NCBI GenBank assembly: GCA_963550135.1
Contig: CAUVBP010000009.1
Span: forward strand, 1-47,963
Length of the DNA stretch: 47,963 bases
Source of the DNA: Saccharimonas sp963550135
GTDB lineage: Bacteria; Patescibacteriota; Saccharimonadia; Saccharimonadales; Saccharimonadaceae
Reading direction: 5' to 3'
Shown here: piece by piece, positions 34,143-43,607 of the stretch
How the letters are laid out: every line of letters begins with the position of its first letter
How positions within the stretch are numbered: the first letter of the stretch is position 1
Program-made: the position numbers and the translations under genes
Notes under the pieces: generated by a model
What the model was told of the DNA's origin: nothing
The model's database searches: none
What the model saw: only the letters and a program-made list of their open reading frames with translations

Positions 34143-34586
34143 ATGAAGAGGAAGATGGGATTTATCATAGGCGGCGGCCTGGCGGTTATAGCAGCTGTTG
34201 TCGCTGCGGCAGCACTGGGATATCTTTACGGCGGCGTAAAAACGCCAGAACAGCGCGCGCTGGTTTACTATAATGTGTGCGGAAATGATATCATTGATAA
34301 GTTTAATGGTAGTATATCTTCCCCTGATAATCTGAAGAAGATTACTGGCGAAATAGAGAAAAAGAATCACTATGCTGATGACGCCACGTGTGTTGTTGCT
34401 TTGTATTTTTATCATACGACCGCAGATGCGAACGGTCATAGCCAGAAGACGGATGAGTTATATAACAAAATAAAAAACCTGTCAGATAAAGGAATATACG
34501 CCAGCGGCAGGCTGAAGGTGCCAGTTAATGTTGAGCAGTTAAATTTGCTGCGCAGCAAGCAATCAGTTCCGGAGAATAAACAATAA
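34143..34586 (+). CDS. Hypothetical single-pass membrane protein
   Basis: I do not recognise this protein. It has 147 residues: MKRK, an Ala/Gly/Val-rich membrane helix (about 5-30) and an outer domain with two cysteines that is mainly helical. TATACT (34130-34135) ends seven bases before the ATG. It overlaps the next gene, a large secreted protein, by one base (TAATG), so the pair is likely co-translated. It may help export or anchor that protein, which is a guess from position. Confidence 0.65.
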   Translation: MKRKMGFIIGGGLAVIAAVVAAAALGYLYGGVKTPEQRALVYYNVCGNDIIDKFNGSISSPDNLKKITGEIEKKNHYADDATCVVALYFYHTTADANGHSQKTDELYNKIKNLSDKGIYASGRLKVPVNVEQLNLLRSKQSVPENKQ

Positions 34587-37369
34587 TGCACAAGGGGCTG
34601 CTGCGTGGCTTGAAGTGGTGGCTTAGCTGTTTTGTTATTGTGGCAGCCGCAGGTGTTGTTTGTTTGCTGAGAAGCGATACGTCGTATGCAGTTTATGGTT
34701 GGAATTCTGGACGTAACGATATGGAGAAGCAAGCTTGGGGCGGCGATCCTTGCGGCGATTATATTAATCACCCGTGCGCTGTCTGGTGGGCGTCTTATCA
34801 TAATACGAACTATTTCAGTATGGTGGGGTCTTCGCCGACCAACCCGATCGAGATGGACTGGAATGCAACGACACTATACTTTACCATACGAGGCTCGTGG
34901 AATACCCAACGATTTCGTAATCCAATTAGAATTTACTCTCTTTTCACTTTCAACGGGCAGGGTAGGTCTGTTTGGGTAACTAATCCAGCAGGTCATATAG
35001 ACGGTAACGGCAATTATTTCTTTAATAGGGGCTACTATGGCGGCGGCGGTCCTGAATATCAATGGATAAACGGTGAAAGCGAATGGGATCAGTTAAATCT
35101 AGGAGCTGACGTTAACGGTGTCGCTCAACCTGGCGGCCCGTCAGAGCTGGTTACGTTTGGTGCGAAAAGCTGTTTGGCAGTTATGAGAGGTAATAAAGTG
35201 TACACTTATAGCGGTTCTCATGTTAACTGCGGTACCGACAATATCTCACTGTGGGTACGCCGTAAGCCGCGACCTAGCGGCTGGAAAGTCCAAGGCGAAA
35301 GCTATATCTATAATCGTTCCGACAACAAGACTTATGCAAATTATAATAACTCTAATGCTTTTGGTAGCTCTCGTCCGTATGCTGAGCGTCATCTGGATGG
35401 TAAGCCTGATGTTTTTCCTGGAAAACAGGCCGAGTTCATAGCGACTCTTCGGAATACTCCATATTCAAATTATCAGCATACAAATTCTAGCGTACAAGTA
35501 GTTATAGAATCGGCATATTTTAATAATCTGCACGATGTTGCTAGCTGTGCCGGTAAGGATTGGCGCCATTGCGGTGGTAGCAATAATGGACATAGAGTTC
35601 TCATTGCACGCGGAGCGGTCAGTAATATTTATAACAATAAATGCCGGTCGGCGCTTAATAACTTAGTGCAAAGTCCTAATAATACAAATACTTGGAGTGG
35701 TCGAGACGGCGACGACTGTATGAAGATTCGCGTACCTGGCGATGGTAGCAGGGCGGGATCTTATATATGCACGCAGATATGGTGGACGTGGCCTGATTCG
35801 GTAGTACGTAGGGACTGGGCCTCTAGCGAGCCTGCCTGCGCAAGGGTGGCTTCGGACTTTAATTTGGTGCCAGGAGTTGGTTCGGCGGGCGGGTCAACGG
35901 CTATTGGCGTACTAGAACAAGGTAATGCGACAACGCTAGATAGCACCATATACAATACCGGCGGGCGTCGCGAAGCTGGCGGCAGTAGTGATGCCGATGT
36001 CTTTACATTTGCCTTCACTGGATCGGCTGCGGAAATGTCGGATGGTCAACTGGGCAGTATACTAAATGGCATATTCAATAAGAATGACGGAGACAGGCAC
36101 TATGCCGATACGACCTATGGCGCAGGCGTGAACACATGCTCTTGGCTCAACTCTCAGCCGCAATTGTCTGGTAAAATTAGCGATTGTACGCCAACAAATA
36201 ACAAGCAGAGTGCTTTTGACAGGACTGAAGTTATTGATACATCGGCGCTTGATACGGCGCGATACAAGATTGGCGACGTAATTTGCCGGGTAGCTACTGT
36301 TAATAAGTATAACTGGGATACAACGGGAGATTCTTCAAAACGCCGCGTATCGTATCCGCGTTGCTACCGTATTTCCAAGAGGCCAATGGTACAAATTTGG
36401 GGTGGCGATGTGCGTGTCGGGTCGAGCAATATCGTGAATGCTTTAATCACCCAACAGTATAAGTCGGGTATCTATACTGGCGGTGCGCGTACGCTGACTA
36501 TGAGTGGCAATACTCATTCGATCGGCAGCTGGGGTGAATATGGCATGTTTGCGCCAGAAATTTCCTCGTATAGCCGGTCAAATGTTGTGTCGGCATCAGG
36601 AGGTGCTCTTTCTGGCATGGGTACGACATCGCGGTTGGGCATAGCGGCAGATAGCGAGTTAAATGGTCTAACATTTGCCAATAATAAGGCTAGATATGGG
36701 CAATGGGGAACTATCGGCGCGCAAAATACTGTCAAATCTAGTTATTTTGGCGCTCAGCGTCCGTTGGCGGGCGAGAATATCTCGCTTAACGGATTAGATG
36801 GCTCGTACAAATTGTCATCGTCGCGAGCAATCGTGAATTTGTCGGGCGGCACTATTGGAATGGGTAGGTCGGTTATTATTGATGCTGGCGACAAGACGGT
36901 AGTTATAGATGGTGATATACGTTATGATACTGGTAGCTTCTCTAGCGCTAGCCAACTACCGCAGGCTGTGATATACGCGCGCAACATTATTGTTAAGGAT
37001 AGTGTAACTAATATTGACGCTTGGTTGATTGCTTCGGGTACTAATGCCGGCGTGGGCGGTGTAATCTCTACCTGCGAAGTTGACGAGAGTGGTGTTCGAT
37101 CAGCATTGATCCGATCTGATTATACTAGCGGATTGAAATCGACGGTTTGTGACAAGCCATTACAGATTAATGGAATAGTGTCGGCGCGTGTTTTGCAGCT
37201 GCGCCGTACTCACGGGGCTGACGGTTCGGCTGGCAATGAGAATGGTTATACTACGCCAGCGGAGATTATCAACGCGCGGATGGATACGTACTTGTGGGCC
37301 TATAATAAAGCTAACGCAAACAGTTCTATTTCAACCGACACCACAACCGAGCTGCCACCGCGGTATTAG
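34586..37369 (+). CDS. Large secreted Cys-containing surface protein with C-terminal beta-helix-like region
   Basis: I do not recognise the whole protein. It has 927 residues: a signal sequence (LKWWLSCFVIVAAAGVVCLL, about 10-30, then SYA), an N-terminal half rich in Asn, Gly, Tyr and Trp with about 15 spaced cysteines up to residue 600, which fits an exported, disulphide-bonded protein, and a C-terminal part (about 600-870) of short beta strands with repeated Val/Ile, Gly and Asn that resembles a beta-helix or polymer-forming fold. No sorting motif or C-terminal anchor is seen. It is probably a surface or released protein typical of this lineage. Confidence 0.72.
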   Translation: MHKGLLRGLKWWLSCFVIVAAAGVVCLLRSDTSYAVYGWNSGRNDMEKQAWGGDPCGDYINHPCAVWWASYHNTNYFSMVGSSPTNPIEMDWNATTLYFTIRGSWNTQRFRNPIRIYSLFTFNGQGRSVWVTNPAGHIDGNGNYFFNRGYYGGGGPEYQWINGESEWDQLNLGADVNGVAQPGGPSELVTFGAKSCLAVMRGNKVYTYSGSHVNCGTDNISLWVRRKPRPSGWKVQGESYIYNRSDNKTYANYNNSNAFGSSRPYAERHLDGKPDVFPGKQAEFIATLRNTPYSNYQHTNSSVQVVIESAYFNNLHDVASCAGKDWRHCGGSNNGHRVLIARGAVSNIYNNKCRSALNNLVQSPNNTNTWSGRDGDDCMKIRVPGDGSRAGSYICTQIWWTWPDSVVRRDWASSEPACARVASDFNLVPGVGSAGGSTAIGVLEQGNATTLDSTIYNTGGRREAGGSSDADVFTFAFTGSAAEMSDGQLGSILNGIFNKNDGDRHYADTTYGAGVNTCSWLNSQPQLSGKISDCTPTNNKQSAFDRTEVIDTSALDTARYKIGDVICRVATVNKYNWDTTGDSSKRRVSYPRCYRISKRPMVQIWGGDVRVGSSNIVNALITQQYKSGIYTGGARTLTMSGNTHSIGSWGEYGMFAPEISSYSRSNVVSASGGALSGMGTTSRLGIAADSELNGLTFANNKARYGQWGTIGAQNTVKSSYFGAQRPLAGENISLNGLDGSYKLSSSRAIVNLSGGTIGMGRSVIIDAGDKTVVIDGDIRYDTGSFSSASQLPQAVIYARNIIVKDSVTNIDAWLIASGTNAGVGGVISTCEVDESGVRSALIRSDYTSGLKSTVCDKPLQINGIVSARVLQLRRTHGADGSAGNENGYTTPAEIINARMDTYLWAYNKANANSSISTDTTTELPPRY

Positions 37370-37379
37370 CAGTTGTTTA

Positions 37380-37408
37380 TTGCGCAAATAAGGCCAATCT
37401 GTTAAGAT
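37380..37408 (+). promoter_or_regulatory. Promoter of tRNA-Glu
   Basis: TTGCGC (37380-37385) and TAAGAT (37403-37408) are 17 bp apart, and 12 bases lie between the -10 and the first base of the tRNA. Confidence 0.6.
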
Positions 37409-37420
37409 ATCTGTAAGTGC

Positions 37421-37495
37421 GGCCTTATCGTCTAACGGTTAGGACACCAGGTTTTCATCCTGGCAATCCGGGTTCGATTCCCGGTAAGGTCACCA
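37421..37495 (+). tRNA. tRNA-Glu (anticodon UUC)
   Basis: Acceptor GGCCTTA with TAAGGTC, anticodon stem CCAGG/CCTGG around TTTTCAT (anticodon TTC), T-stem CCGGG/CCCGG, and an encoded CCA. No antisense unit precedes it. Confidence 0.96.
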
Positions 37496-37519
37496 TATAA
37501 TATAAATTTGCACTTGTCA

Positions 37520-37549
37520 AGTACGTCCTAGTCTGGGCGTACTATTTTT
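37520..37549 (+). terminator. Terminator of tRNA-Glu
   Basis: A 9-bp stem AGTACGTCC/GGGCGTACT (one G-U) with a 6-base loop is followed by ATTTTTG. It separates tRNA-Glu from pyk. Confidence 0.8.
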
Positions 37550-37579
37550 GTGGAACACATTAGAGTATAATAACTATCT

Positions 37580-39007
37580 ATGAGTAATACATTTAAAAGG
37601 ACTAAGATACTGGCGACTCTGGGGCCAGCCACAAATTCACCAGAGAAAATCAAACAATTAATTGAAGCTGGCGCAAATGGCTTTCGTTTGAACTTTAGCC
37701 ATGGATCGTACGAAGAACGGCTCGATCAGATCAAGTGGATTCGTGATGCTAGCGCCGAAGTTGGCCGAACGGTAGCAATCTTGCAAGATTTACAAGGACC
37801 AAAAATTCGTCTCGGCGTTCTAAAGAACAACCACTTAGATGTTAAAGCTGGCGACGAGATCGTTCTCGATCATGCAATTCAAGAACACGATGGCAGTATG
37901 AATTTGCCGATTCAATACAATCTAGCTAACAAAGTTAAGGTTGGCGAGCCAGTTTACTTGTTCGACGGCAAGATTCGCGGCGAGATGATTGAGAGGGTTA
38001 GCGATACAGCAATCAAGATTCGTATTCTGAACGATGGATTCTTGATGAGCCGTAAAGGCTTGAATCTGCCAGACACCGACTTTGGCGGCGATATTTTAAC
38101 GCCAAAAGATTTGGCTGACGTAGAGTTTGGCGCCGATAAAGATATTGATTTTGTAGCCCTCAGTTTTATTCAGAGCGCAGACGATATTAATAACTTACGG
38201 CAGATTATGCTAAGCCACGGTTCAACAGCGCAAATTATCGCGAAAGTTGAGACCAAAGCAGCTATCGAGATGGAAGCGCTCAAAGAAATAGTTAAGGCTG
38301 CTGACGGCGTGATGATCGCGCGCGGCGACTTAGCGGTCGAGACTAGCCCCGAGATTGTACCGATTGTCGAACGCGAAGCAATTCGCTTGTGCCGCAAATA
38401 CGGTAAGCTATCAATAGTGGCAACGCAAATGTTAGCCAGTATGGTCGATAATCCAGAGCCGACTCGCGCCGAAGTTAGCGATGTAGCAACAGCAGTAATC
38501 CTTGGTACTGATGTAGTAATGCTCTCTGATGAGACAGCTAACGGTAGCTATCCTGTCGAGGCAGTCAAAATGATGGCCAAGACGGTGCGCTACACACAGT
38601 CGCGCTGGCCGATGAATGACATGCCGATTGAATATGGCGAGAAGAACCGCCGCCGTAATGCGATTGCTAATGCTGCGGTAGTAGTAGCTAACCAAGTAGA
38701 CGCCGATGTGATTATCGCCGAAACTAAATCTGGCGCGACGGCTGCGCGGATTGCTGCCTGTCGTCCAGAGCTGCCAATCGCTGCGGTAACGCCGAATAAG
38801 CGTGTGGCTCAACAGCTAGCTTTATCATACGCTACCCGCTCATATGTGCGTAAAGAGGGCGAGCATGTTGGTACAAAATTAGCCAAAGAATTGCTTGATT
38901 GGGGCACTTTCGGGCGCGACGACAAATTGACCGCGGTTGTTGTCAGCGGCCGCCAGTCGGGTGTAGCCGGCGGTACCGACACATTACGTGTGCGTGTTGT
39001 TGAGTAA
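37580..39007 (+). CDS. pyk: Pyruvate kinase
   Basis: Pyruvate kinase makes ATP and pyruvate from phosphoenolpyruvate. It has 475 residues, the usual bacterial length. It shows KILATLGPATNS at the N-terminus, FRLNFSHG, LQDLQGPKIRLG, IIAKVETKAAIE with the catalytic Lys, MIARGDLAVE, and VATQMLASMVDNPEPTRAEVSDVATAV. The C-terminal domain (AETKSGATAARIAACRPELPIAAVT) is present. TATAAT at 37566-37571 lies eight bases before the ATG. A terminator follows it. Confidence 0.97.
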   Translation: MSNTFKRTKILATLGPATNSPEKIKQLIEAGANGFRLNFSHGSYEERLDQIKWIRDASAEVGRTVAILQDLQGPKIRLGVLKNNHLDVKAGDEIVLDHAIQEHDGSMNLPIQYNLANKVKVGEPVYLFDGKIRGEMIERVSDTAIKIRILNDGFLMSRKGLNLPDTDFGGDILTPKDLADVEFGADKDIDFVALSFIQSADDINNLRQIMLSHGSTAQIIAKVETKAAIEMEALKEIVKAADGVMIARGDLAVETSPEIVPIVEREAIRLCRKYGKLSIVATQMLASMVDNPEPTRAEVSDVATAVILGTDVVMLSDETANGSYPVEAVKMMAKTVRYTQSRWPMNDMPIEYGEKNRRRNAIANAAVVVANQVDADVIIAETKSGATAARIAACRPELPIAAVTPNKRVAQQLALSYATRSYVRKEGEHVGTKLAKELLDWGTFGRDDKLTAVVVSGRQSGVAGGTDTLRVRVVE

Positions 39008-39026
39008 AAGCAGTAAAGTTTAAGAG

Positions 39027-39052
39027 ACACCTCGCTTTTGGCGGGGTGTTTT
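39027..39052 (+). terminator. Terminator of pyk
   Basis: Stem ACACCTCGC/GCGGGGTGT (nine pairs, one G-U) with loop TTTTG, followed by TTTC. Confidence 0.78.
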
Positions 39053-39126
39053 CACGCAAAAAACTAGACGAGCGTTAATAACTGTAGTAAACTAGACGCA
39101 AGGGTAAACATAAGCAAGTATAAAAC

Positions 39127-39912
39127 GTGGGCAAGAAACTTATTATTGCAAACTGGAAAATGAACCTCACTGTCAATGAGGCGAGTTTGTATGTTCATAA
39201 ACTCGACAAGCTGGTTGGCAAGCTCAAAAATACTGAGGTAGTGTTGGCACCGACCATGTTAGCGCTCCAGCCGCTTAATATGCAGGTGCAACACCATCAC
39301 TTTAACCTGGCAGTGCAGAACTTTTATTGGCGTGACAGCGGTGCTTATACTGGTGAAGTGTCAGCCTCGCAGCTGCGCGGTATTGTGCGATATGGCATAA
39401 TTGGCCATAGTGAGCGCCGACATATCTTCGCCGAGCGTAGCAAAGATATTCGCAGTAAAGTGCAGGCAGCGGTACGCAATGATATTACACCTGTACTATG
39501 CGTCGGTGAAACAGCGCAAGAACGAGCCAACAAGGAAACGTCTGATGTAATTCGCGATCAGTTGGTGGGAGGACTAGCTAATATCACGAGCGTTGAGGTT
39601 GGCCAGATTGTTATAGCTTATGAGCCAGTGTGGTCAATCGGTACTGGTAAATTCGCTTCACCGCGCGACGTTGAACGCGCCGTTAAATATATTCGTCGGC
39701 AAATTGAGCATCTTTTCGGTAAAGTTGCTGCCGAGAATGTCCGCGTACTTTACGGCGGTAGCGTTAATCTTGATAACGCTATGTCGTATTTGCAAACAGC
39801 TGGTGTAAATGGTTTGCTTATCGGTGAATCAAGCTTGGATGTCTATGCTTTTGCTGGTATTATCAAAAAATGTGAAGATATGTCATCCTTACCAGTAAAG
39901 AGAGGTAAATAG
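39127..39912 (+). CDS. tpiA: Triosephosphate isomerase
   Basis: This enzyme interconverts dihydroxyacetone phosphate and glyceraldehyde 3-phosphate. It has 261 residues with a GTG start. It shows KKLIIANWKMN with the catalytic Lys, the His in IIGHSERR, the catalytic Glu in AYEPVWSIGTG, and the phosphate loop RVLYGGSVN and GLLIGESSLD. The start agrees with the family N-terminus, but no SD or well-spaced -10 is seen before the GTG. It is first of a group with an anchored protein and pcrA. Confidence 0.96.
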   Translation: MGKKLIIANWKMNLTVNEASLYVHKLDKLVGKLKNTEVVLAPTMLALQPLNMQVQHHHFNLAVQNFYWRDSGAYTGEVSASQLRGIVRYGIIGHSERRHIFAERSKDIRSKVQAAVRNDITPVLCVGETAQERANKETSDVIRDQLVGGLANITSVEVGQIVIAYEPVWSIGTGKFASPRDVERAVKYIRRQIEHLFGKVAAENVRVLYGGSVNLDNAMSYLQTAGVNGLLIGESSLDVYAFAGIIKKCEDMSSLPVKRGK

Positions 39913-39914
39913 CC

Positions 39915-41420
39915 ATGACAGAATTCGACTTCGACGAGCTAGATCGTTCAATCACCGAGGCTATGTCCAAGAGCGGATTATTAAAAGAAGACGGCCAACA
40001 TACTGAGGCGCCAACACCGCCGGCTGTCTCTACGCCTTCAAGTCCTTCCTCTAATGCTGCGTCGGTTTCAGTTGAGCCTAATAAATTAGCTCCTGGTCCT
40101 GGTCCAGTTGCGAATATGACGGCTTCACCCTCGCCGGCCGCAACGGTTGGCGTCGCTAAGCAACCAAGCTCGTCTGTGCCAGTAACTAGCGTACCGGTTT
40201 CGGCTGCAGTTCCAGCACAGCCAGCTGTTGGGGTGTCTACCGCTCAGGTTCAGACTTTGCCAACAAAAGGTGCTTCAACTTCGGCTGGTGCGTCGGTCGC
40301 TTCTCAGGCTTCTACTGTTGTTCAAAATTCAGCTCTAAATAGTTCAATACCATCGCCAGCTCCCCAGCCGTTGCCGCAAGCCGCAACACCGCCGCAGGTA
40401 GCGGCAATTGGCGGAGCTGTGCCAGTCCGATCGGGATTACCAAAAAAAATGAAGACTAAGAGTCGCGGCCGTTTCATGGACATAGTTAGTTCGCAGCCAG
40501 GTGTCAACAAACACCCCGCCAGCAAAGTTAAGTATTCTACGATGCCAGCACAGTCGTTAAGTAATGTGTCATCTAATATTTCTGGCGGTTCGTCTCAACA
40601 ATTAGGACCAACTGGCCAGCGAAGTGCTCAGCGTCTTGCTGCTAATTCTACTCAGTTTAGTTCTAACGAAAATGTAGCAGCAAATACAAATAACGTTTCT
40701 AGCGAACTGCAATCGTCTGAATCGCGAGTTTTTCACGGTAGCAGCGCATTGCCTCAAACTTCACAGTCTAATCCTGGTTTTGAAGACAAAAATGATTATG
40801 ATGAAGCAGACGACAGCAAAGACGAAAAAAGATCGTATTCTATCGGCGGTACGCACGGTAGGGATATTGCACCGTCTGCCGAGCTTGTTGAGTCGCTACA
40901 GAAAGACGCGCAAGATGCTAGCAACGAGATTGGCTTTTCGCAAGCAGAATCGCGAGCTAACGACATTCAATCAATTGAGGACGCTTCAGCCGAAAACGAT
41001 GAAGATGACGCTAGAACACAAGACGCGCCAGCTCCTAAAAAACATCGGTTTATGCCGATTGGCGGCAAGCCAAAGCCTGTTGAAAAAACTCCTAATCCTC
41101 CTGCTGCCGAAGCTCCTGTTACTAATGTAGAAAATACGAGCGAGCAACCCGAGCAACTAGCTGAACCTCTGACAAATCAGACGGTAGATTCGCCTGTACA
41201 GTCCGTTACTACAGAACCGGATCCGCCTCGCGAGCAAACCATCGACGAAATTGAGTCAGGCGCTATTTATGACACTTCTGAGTATTACACTGAATTCAAA
41301 GACGACAAGAAACATAAGCAGTCGCGCCATTCAGGCTTAAAGTGGTTTTTGGTGATTATAGTGTTCTTGGCTTTGGGTGCGCTGGCGGGTGCTGGCTATT
41401 TCTTCTTGACTCGCTATTAA
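39915..41420 (+). CDS. Ser/Pro/Gln-rich acidic protein with C-terminal membrane anchor
   Basis: I do not recognise this protein. It has 501 residues: an acidic N-terminal patch (DFDELDRSITEAMSK), a long disordered region rich in Ser, Pro, Ala, Val, Thr and Gln (about 30-300), an acidic Asp/Glu-rich middle (about 290-470), and one helix at the very C-terminus (LKWFLVIIVFLALGALAGAGYFF) ending in TRY. The arrangement places most of the chain in the cytoplasm if tail-anchored. An AGAGG SD precedes the ATG by nine bases. There is no LPxTG. Confidence 0.65.
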   Translation: MTEFDFDELDRSITEAMSKSGLLKEDGQHTEAPTPPAVSTPSSPSSNAASVSVEPNKLAPGPGPVANMTASPSPAATVGVAKQPSSSVPVTSVPVSAAVPAQPAVGVSTAQVQTLPTKGASTSAGASVASQASTVVQNSALNSSIPSPAPQPLPQAATPPQVAAIGGAVPVRSGLPKKMKTKSRGRFMDIVSSQPGVNKHPASKVKYSTMPAQSLSNVSSNISGGSSQQLGPTGQRSAQRLAANSTQFSSNENVAANTNNVSSELQSSESRVFHGSSALPQTSQSNPGFEDKNDYDEADDSKDEKRSYSIGGTHGRDIAPSAELVESLQKDAQDASNEIGFSQAESRANDIQSIEDASAENDEDDARTQDAPAPKKHRFMPIGGKPKPVEKTPNPPAAEAPVTNVENTSEQPEQLAEPLTNQTVDSPVQSVTTEPDPPREQTIDEIESGAIYDTSEYYTEFKDDKKHKQSRHSGLKWFLVIIVFLALGALAGAGYFFLTRY

Positions 41421-41438
41421 CGCGATATAATGAGTGTG

Positions 41439-43550
41439 ATGGATATATTTGATGGTCTTAATGACGCGCAGAAAGCAGCTGTCGCTTATACGGATGGTCC
41501 GTTGTTAGTTTTGGCGGGCGCTGGCAGTGGTAAAACCAAAACTTTAACCCACCGCATAGCTTATTTATTGACACACGAAAGAGTCTGGCCGAACGAAATT
41601 CTGGCGGTGACATTTACTAATAAAGCAGCTCGCGAGATGCGCGAGCGCTTGGCGGCTTTGATCGATCAGCCTAATACGCGGCAATTCATGCCGTGGATGG
41701 GCACATTTCACGGTATTTGCGTGCGAATTTTGCGGCGCGATGGGCCAGCGATTGGCGTGCCGTCGAATTTTATTATTTATGATGAAGCCGACCGTCAAGG
41801 ATTGATCAAGCAAGCGATGAAGCAGCTGTCAATTGCTCCAGATAAACTCAAGCCACGTTCTGTTAGCGCGGCAATTTCTAACGCTAAAAACGATTTACTT
41901 ACGCCAGATGATTACGCGGCAGCTGCGCAATATCCGAATCAGCAGTATATCGCTAAGATTTATGATAGATACGAGCAACTACGCAGCGAGGCTGGCGCGC
42001 TAGATTTCGATGACTTGTTAATCGAGACGGTGCGGTTGCTGCGCGATGCCAGTGAAATTCGCCAAAAATATCGTCAGTATTTCAAGCATATTCTCATTGA
42101 CGAGTACCAAGATACTAACGCTGCGCAGTATGCTATCGTTAAATATCTAGTCAACGATGCGCGTAATATTTGCGTGGTCGGTGATGATTGGCAGTCGATT
42201 TACAGCTGGCGCGGGGCGGATTTCAAAAATATTCTTAATTTTGAACGAGACTTTCCTGGCGCAAAGGTGATCAAGTTAGAGCAAAATTATCGTTCAACAG
42301 GTGCTATCCTAGAGGCGGCGCAAAAGGTTATTGCCAAGAATGTCGAACGGACTGACAAAAAACTCTGGACAGCGGCTGGCAATGGTGCGCCAGTGCAAGT
42401 TCAGTCAGTACGCGACGAGTCCGAGGAAGCTTACGTGGTGGCAAGCCGTATTGCGGCTCAAGCCTCGATTGGTGCTCGCCGCTACGGTGATTTTGCGATA
42501 TTGTACCGCACGAATGCGCAGAGTTTTGCTTTTGAACGTGCCTTCATGCAGCAAAGAATTCCATATCAATTGGTTGGCGGCGTGCGTTTTTATGATCGCA
42601 AGGAAATCAAGGACATTATCGCCTACTTGCGTTTATTGTATCAACCAAACGACCGGATAAGCTTTAGTCGGATTGCTAATGTGCCAGCTCGCGGTATCGG
42701 CGCGACTAGTCTAGAGAAATTCTTACGATGGCAAAACGATAACAATATGGACATCATCGCTTCGCTGGTAAACGTTGAGCAAACTAGCGTTTTGACGCCG
42801 CGCGCCAAAAAATCATTATTGCGTCTGGGCGAGATTCTACGCGAATTGCAGGCGCTTGTTCTTTCTGATACTAGCCCAAGCGATATTATTGAAAAGCTAA
42901 TTGAAAAGATTGCTTATCGAGATTATGTCATCGATGGAACGCCGCAGGCTGAAGAGCGTGATGATAATTTGAGCGTGCTCATAGCGGACGCTAAATCTTT
43001 CGCGACGTTGCCAGACTTTCTCGAAGAGGCAGCACTAATGAGCAGTGTCGATCAGCAAAGTGATGGTGAAAAGGTCACATTAATGACCTTGCATGCCGCT
43101 AAAGGCTTGGAGTTTCCGGTGGTTTTCATGGTCGGTATGGAGGATGGCTTGTTTCCGAGCGAGCGAGCGCTTGAAGAGGGTCCGCGCAATCTCGAGGAGG
43201 AGCGGCGCTTGTGCTATGTGGGTATGACGCGGGCGCGTGAAGAGTTATATCTGTTGTACGCGCAGAGCCGTGCGCAATTCGGCTTACGATCGTACAATCA
43301 GCCGTCGCGTTTTCTCGACGATATGGGTATGGGATTGTTCGCGGTTGAACCTAACGCTATTGATTCGAGTCCAGTTTATAATGATTTTGATGAGCCAGTG
43401 ATGAACTATGATATTGGCGATCGAGTGCGCTCGCTGCAATTTGGTGATGGCGAGATCATTGACATTGATGGCTTGGCAGTTAGCGTGAAGTTCGATAACG
43501 GTGCTGTCAAAAAGCTCAACGTTGAATATGCTCGCCTCGAGAAGCTGTAG
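41439..43550 (+). CDS. pcrA: ATP-dependent DNA helicase, UvrD/PcrA type
   Basis: This superfamily 1A 3'-5' helicase acts in repair and replication restart. With the ATG at 41439 it has 703 residues. The helicase motifs are in order: Q motif LNDAQKAAV, Walker A AGAGSGKTKTLTHR, motif Ia TFTNKAAREM, motif II ILIDEYQDTN, motif III VVGDDWQSIYSWRGA, motif IV LEQNYRS, motif V VTLMTLHAAKGLEFPVVF, and motif VI VGMTRAREELYL. A short Tudor-like C-terminal region follows (VRSLQFGDGEIIDID). TATAAT at 41426-41431 ends seven bases before this ATG; the ATG at 41430 overlaps the -10 box. Confidence 0.95.
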   Translation: MDIFDGLNDAQKAAVAYTDGPLLVLAGAGSGKTKTLTHRIAYLLTHERVWPNEILAVTFTNKAAREMRERLAALIDQPNTRQFMPWMGTFHGICVRILRRDGPAIGVPSNFIIYDEADRQGLIKQAMKQLSIAPDKLKPRSVSAAISNAKNDLLTPDDYAAAAQYPNQQYIAKIYDRYEQLRSEAGALDFDDLLIETVRLLRDASEIRQKYRQYFKHILIDEYQDTNAAQYAIVKYLVNDARNICVVGDDWQSIYSWRGADFKNILNFERDFPGAKVIKLEQNYRSTGAILEAAQKVIAKNVERTDKKLWTAAGNGAPVQVQSVRDESEEAYVVASRIAAQASIGARRYGDFAILYRTNAQSFAFERAFMQQRIPYQLVGGVRFYDRKEIKDIIAYLRLLYQPNDRISFSRIANVPARGIGATSLEKFLRWQNDNNMDIIASLVNVEQTSVLTPRAKKSLLRLGEILRELQALVLSDTSPSDIIEKLIEKIAYRDYVIDGTPQAEERDDNLSVLIADAKSFATLPDFLEEAALMSSVDQQSDGEKVTLMTLHAAKGLEFPVVFMVGMEDGLFPSERALEEGPRNLEEERRLCYVGMTRAREELYLLYAQSRAQFGLRSYNQPSRFLDDMGMGLFAVEPNAIDSSPVYNDFDEPVMNYDIGDRVRSLQFGDGEIIDIDGLAVSVKFDNGAVKKLNVEYARLEKL

Positions 43551-43607
43551 CAAAATAATCAATCTTTTGCTATAATTATAACTGCGCGCTAGTTTGCGCG
43601 CCTACGT

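Noticed and set aside
39915..41420. Cell-wall sorting substrate for the sortase
   Set aside because: The C-terminal helix is not preceded by an LPxTG-like motif and is followed by only three residues.
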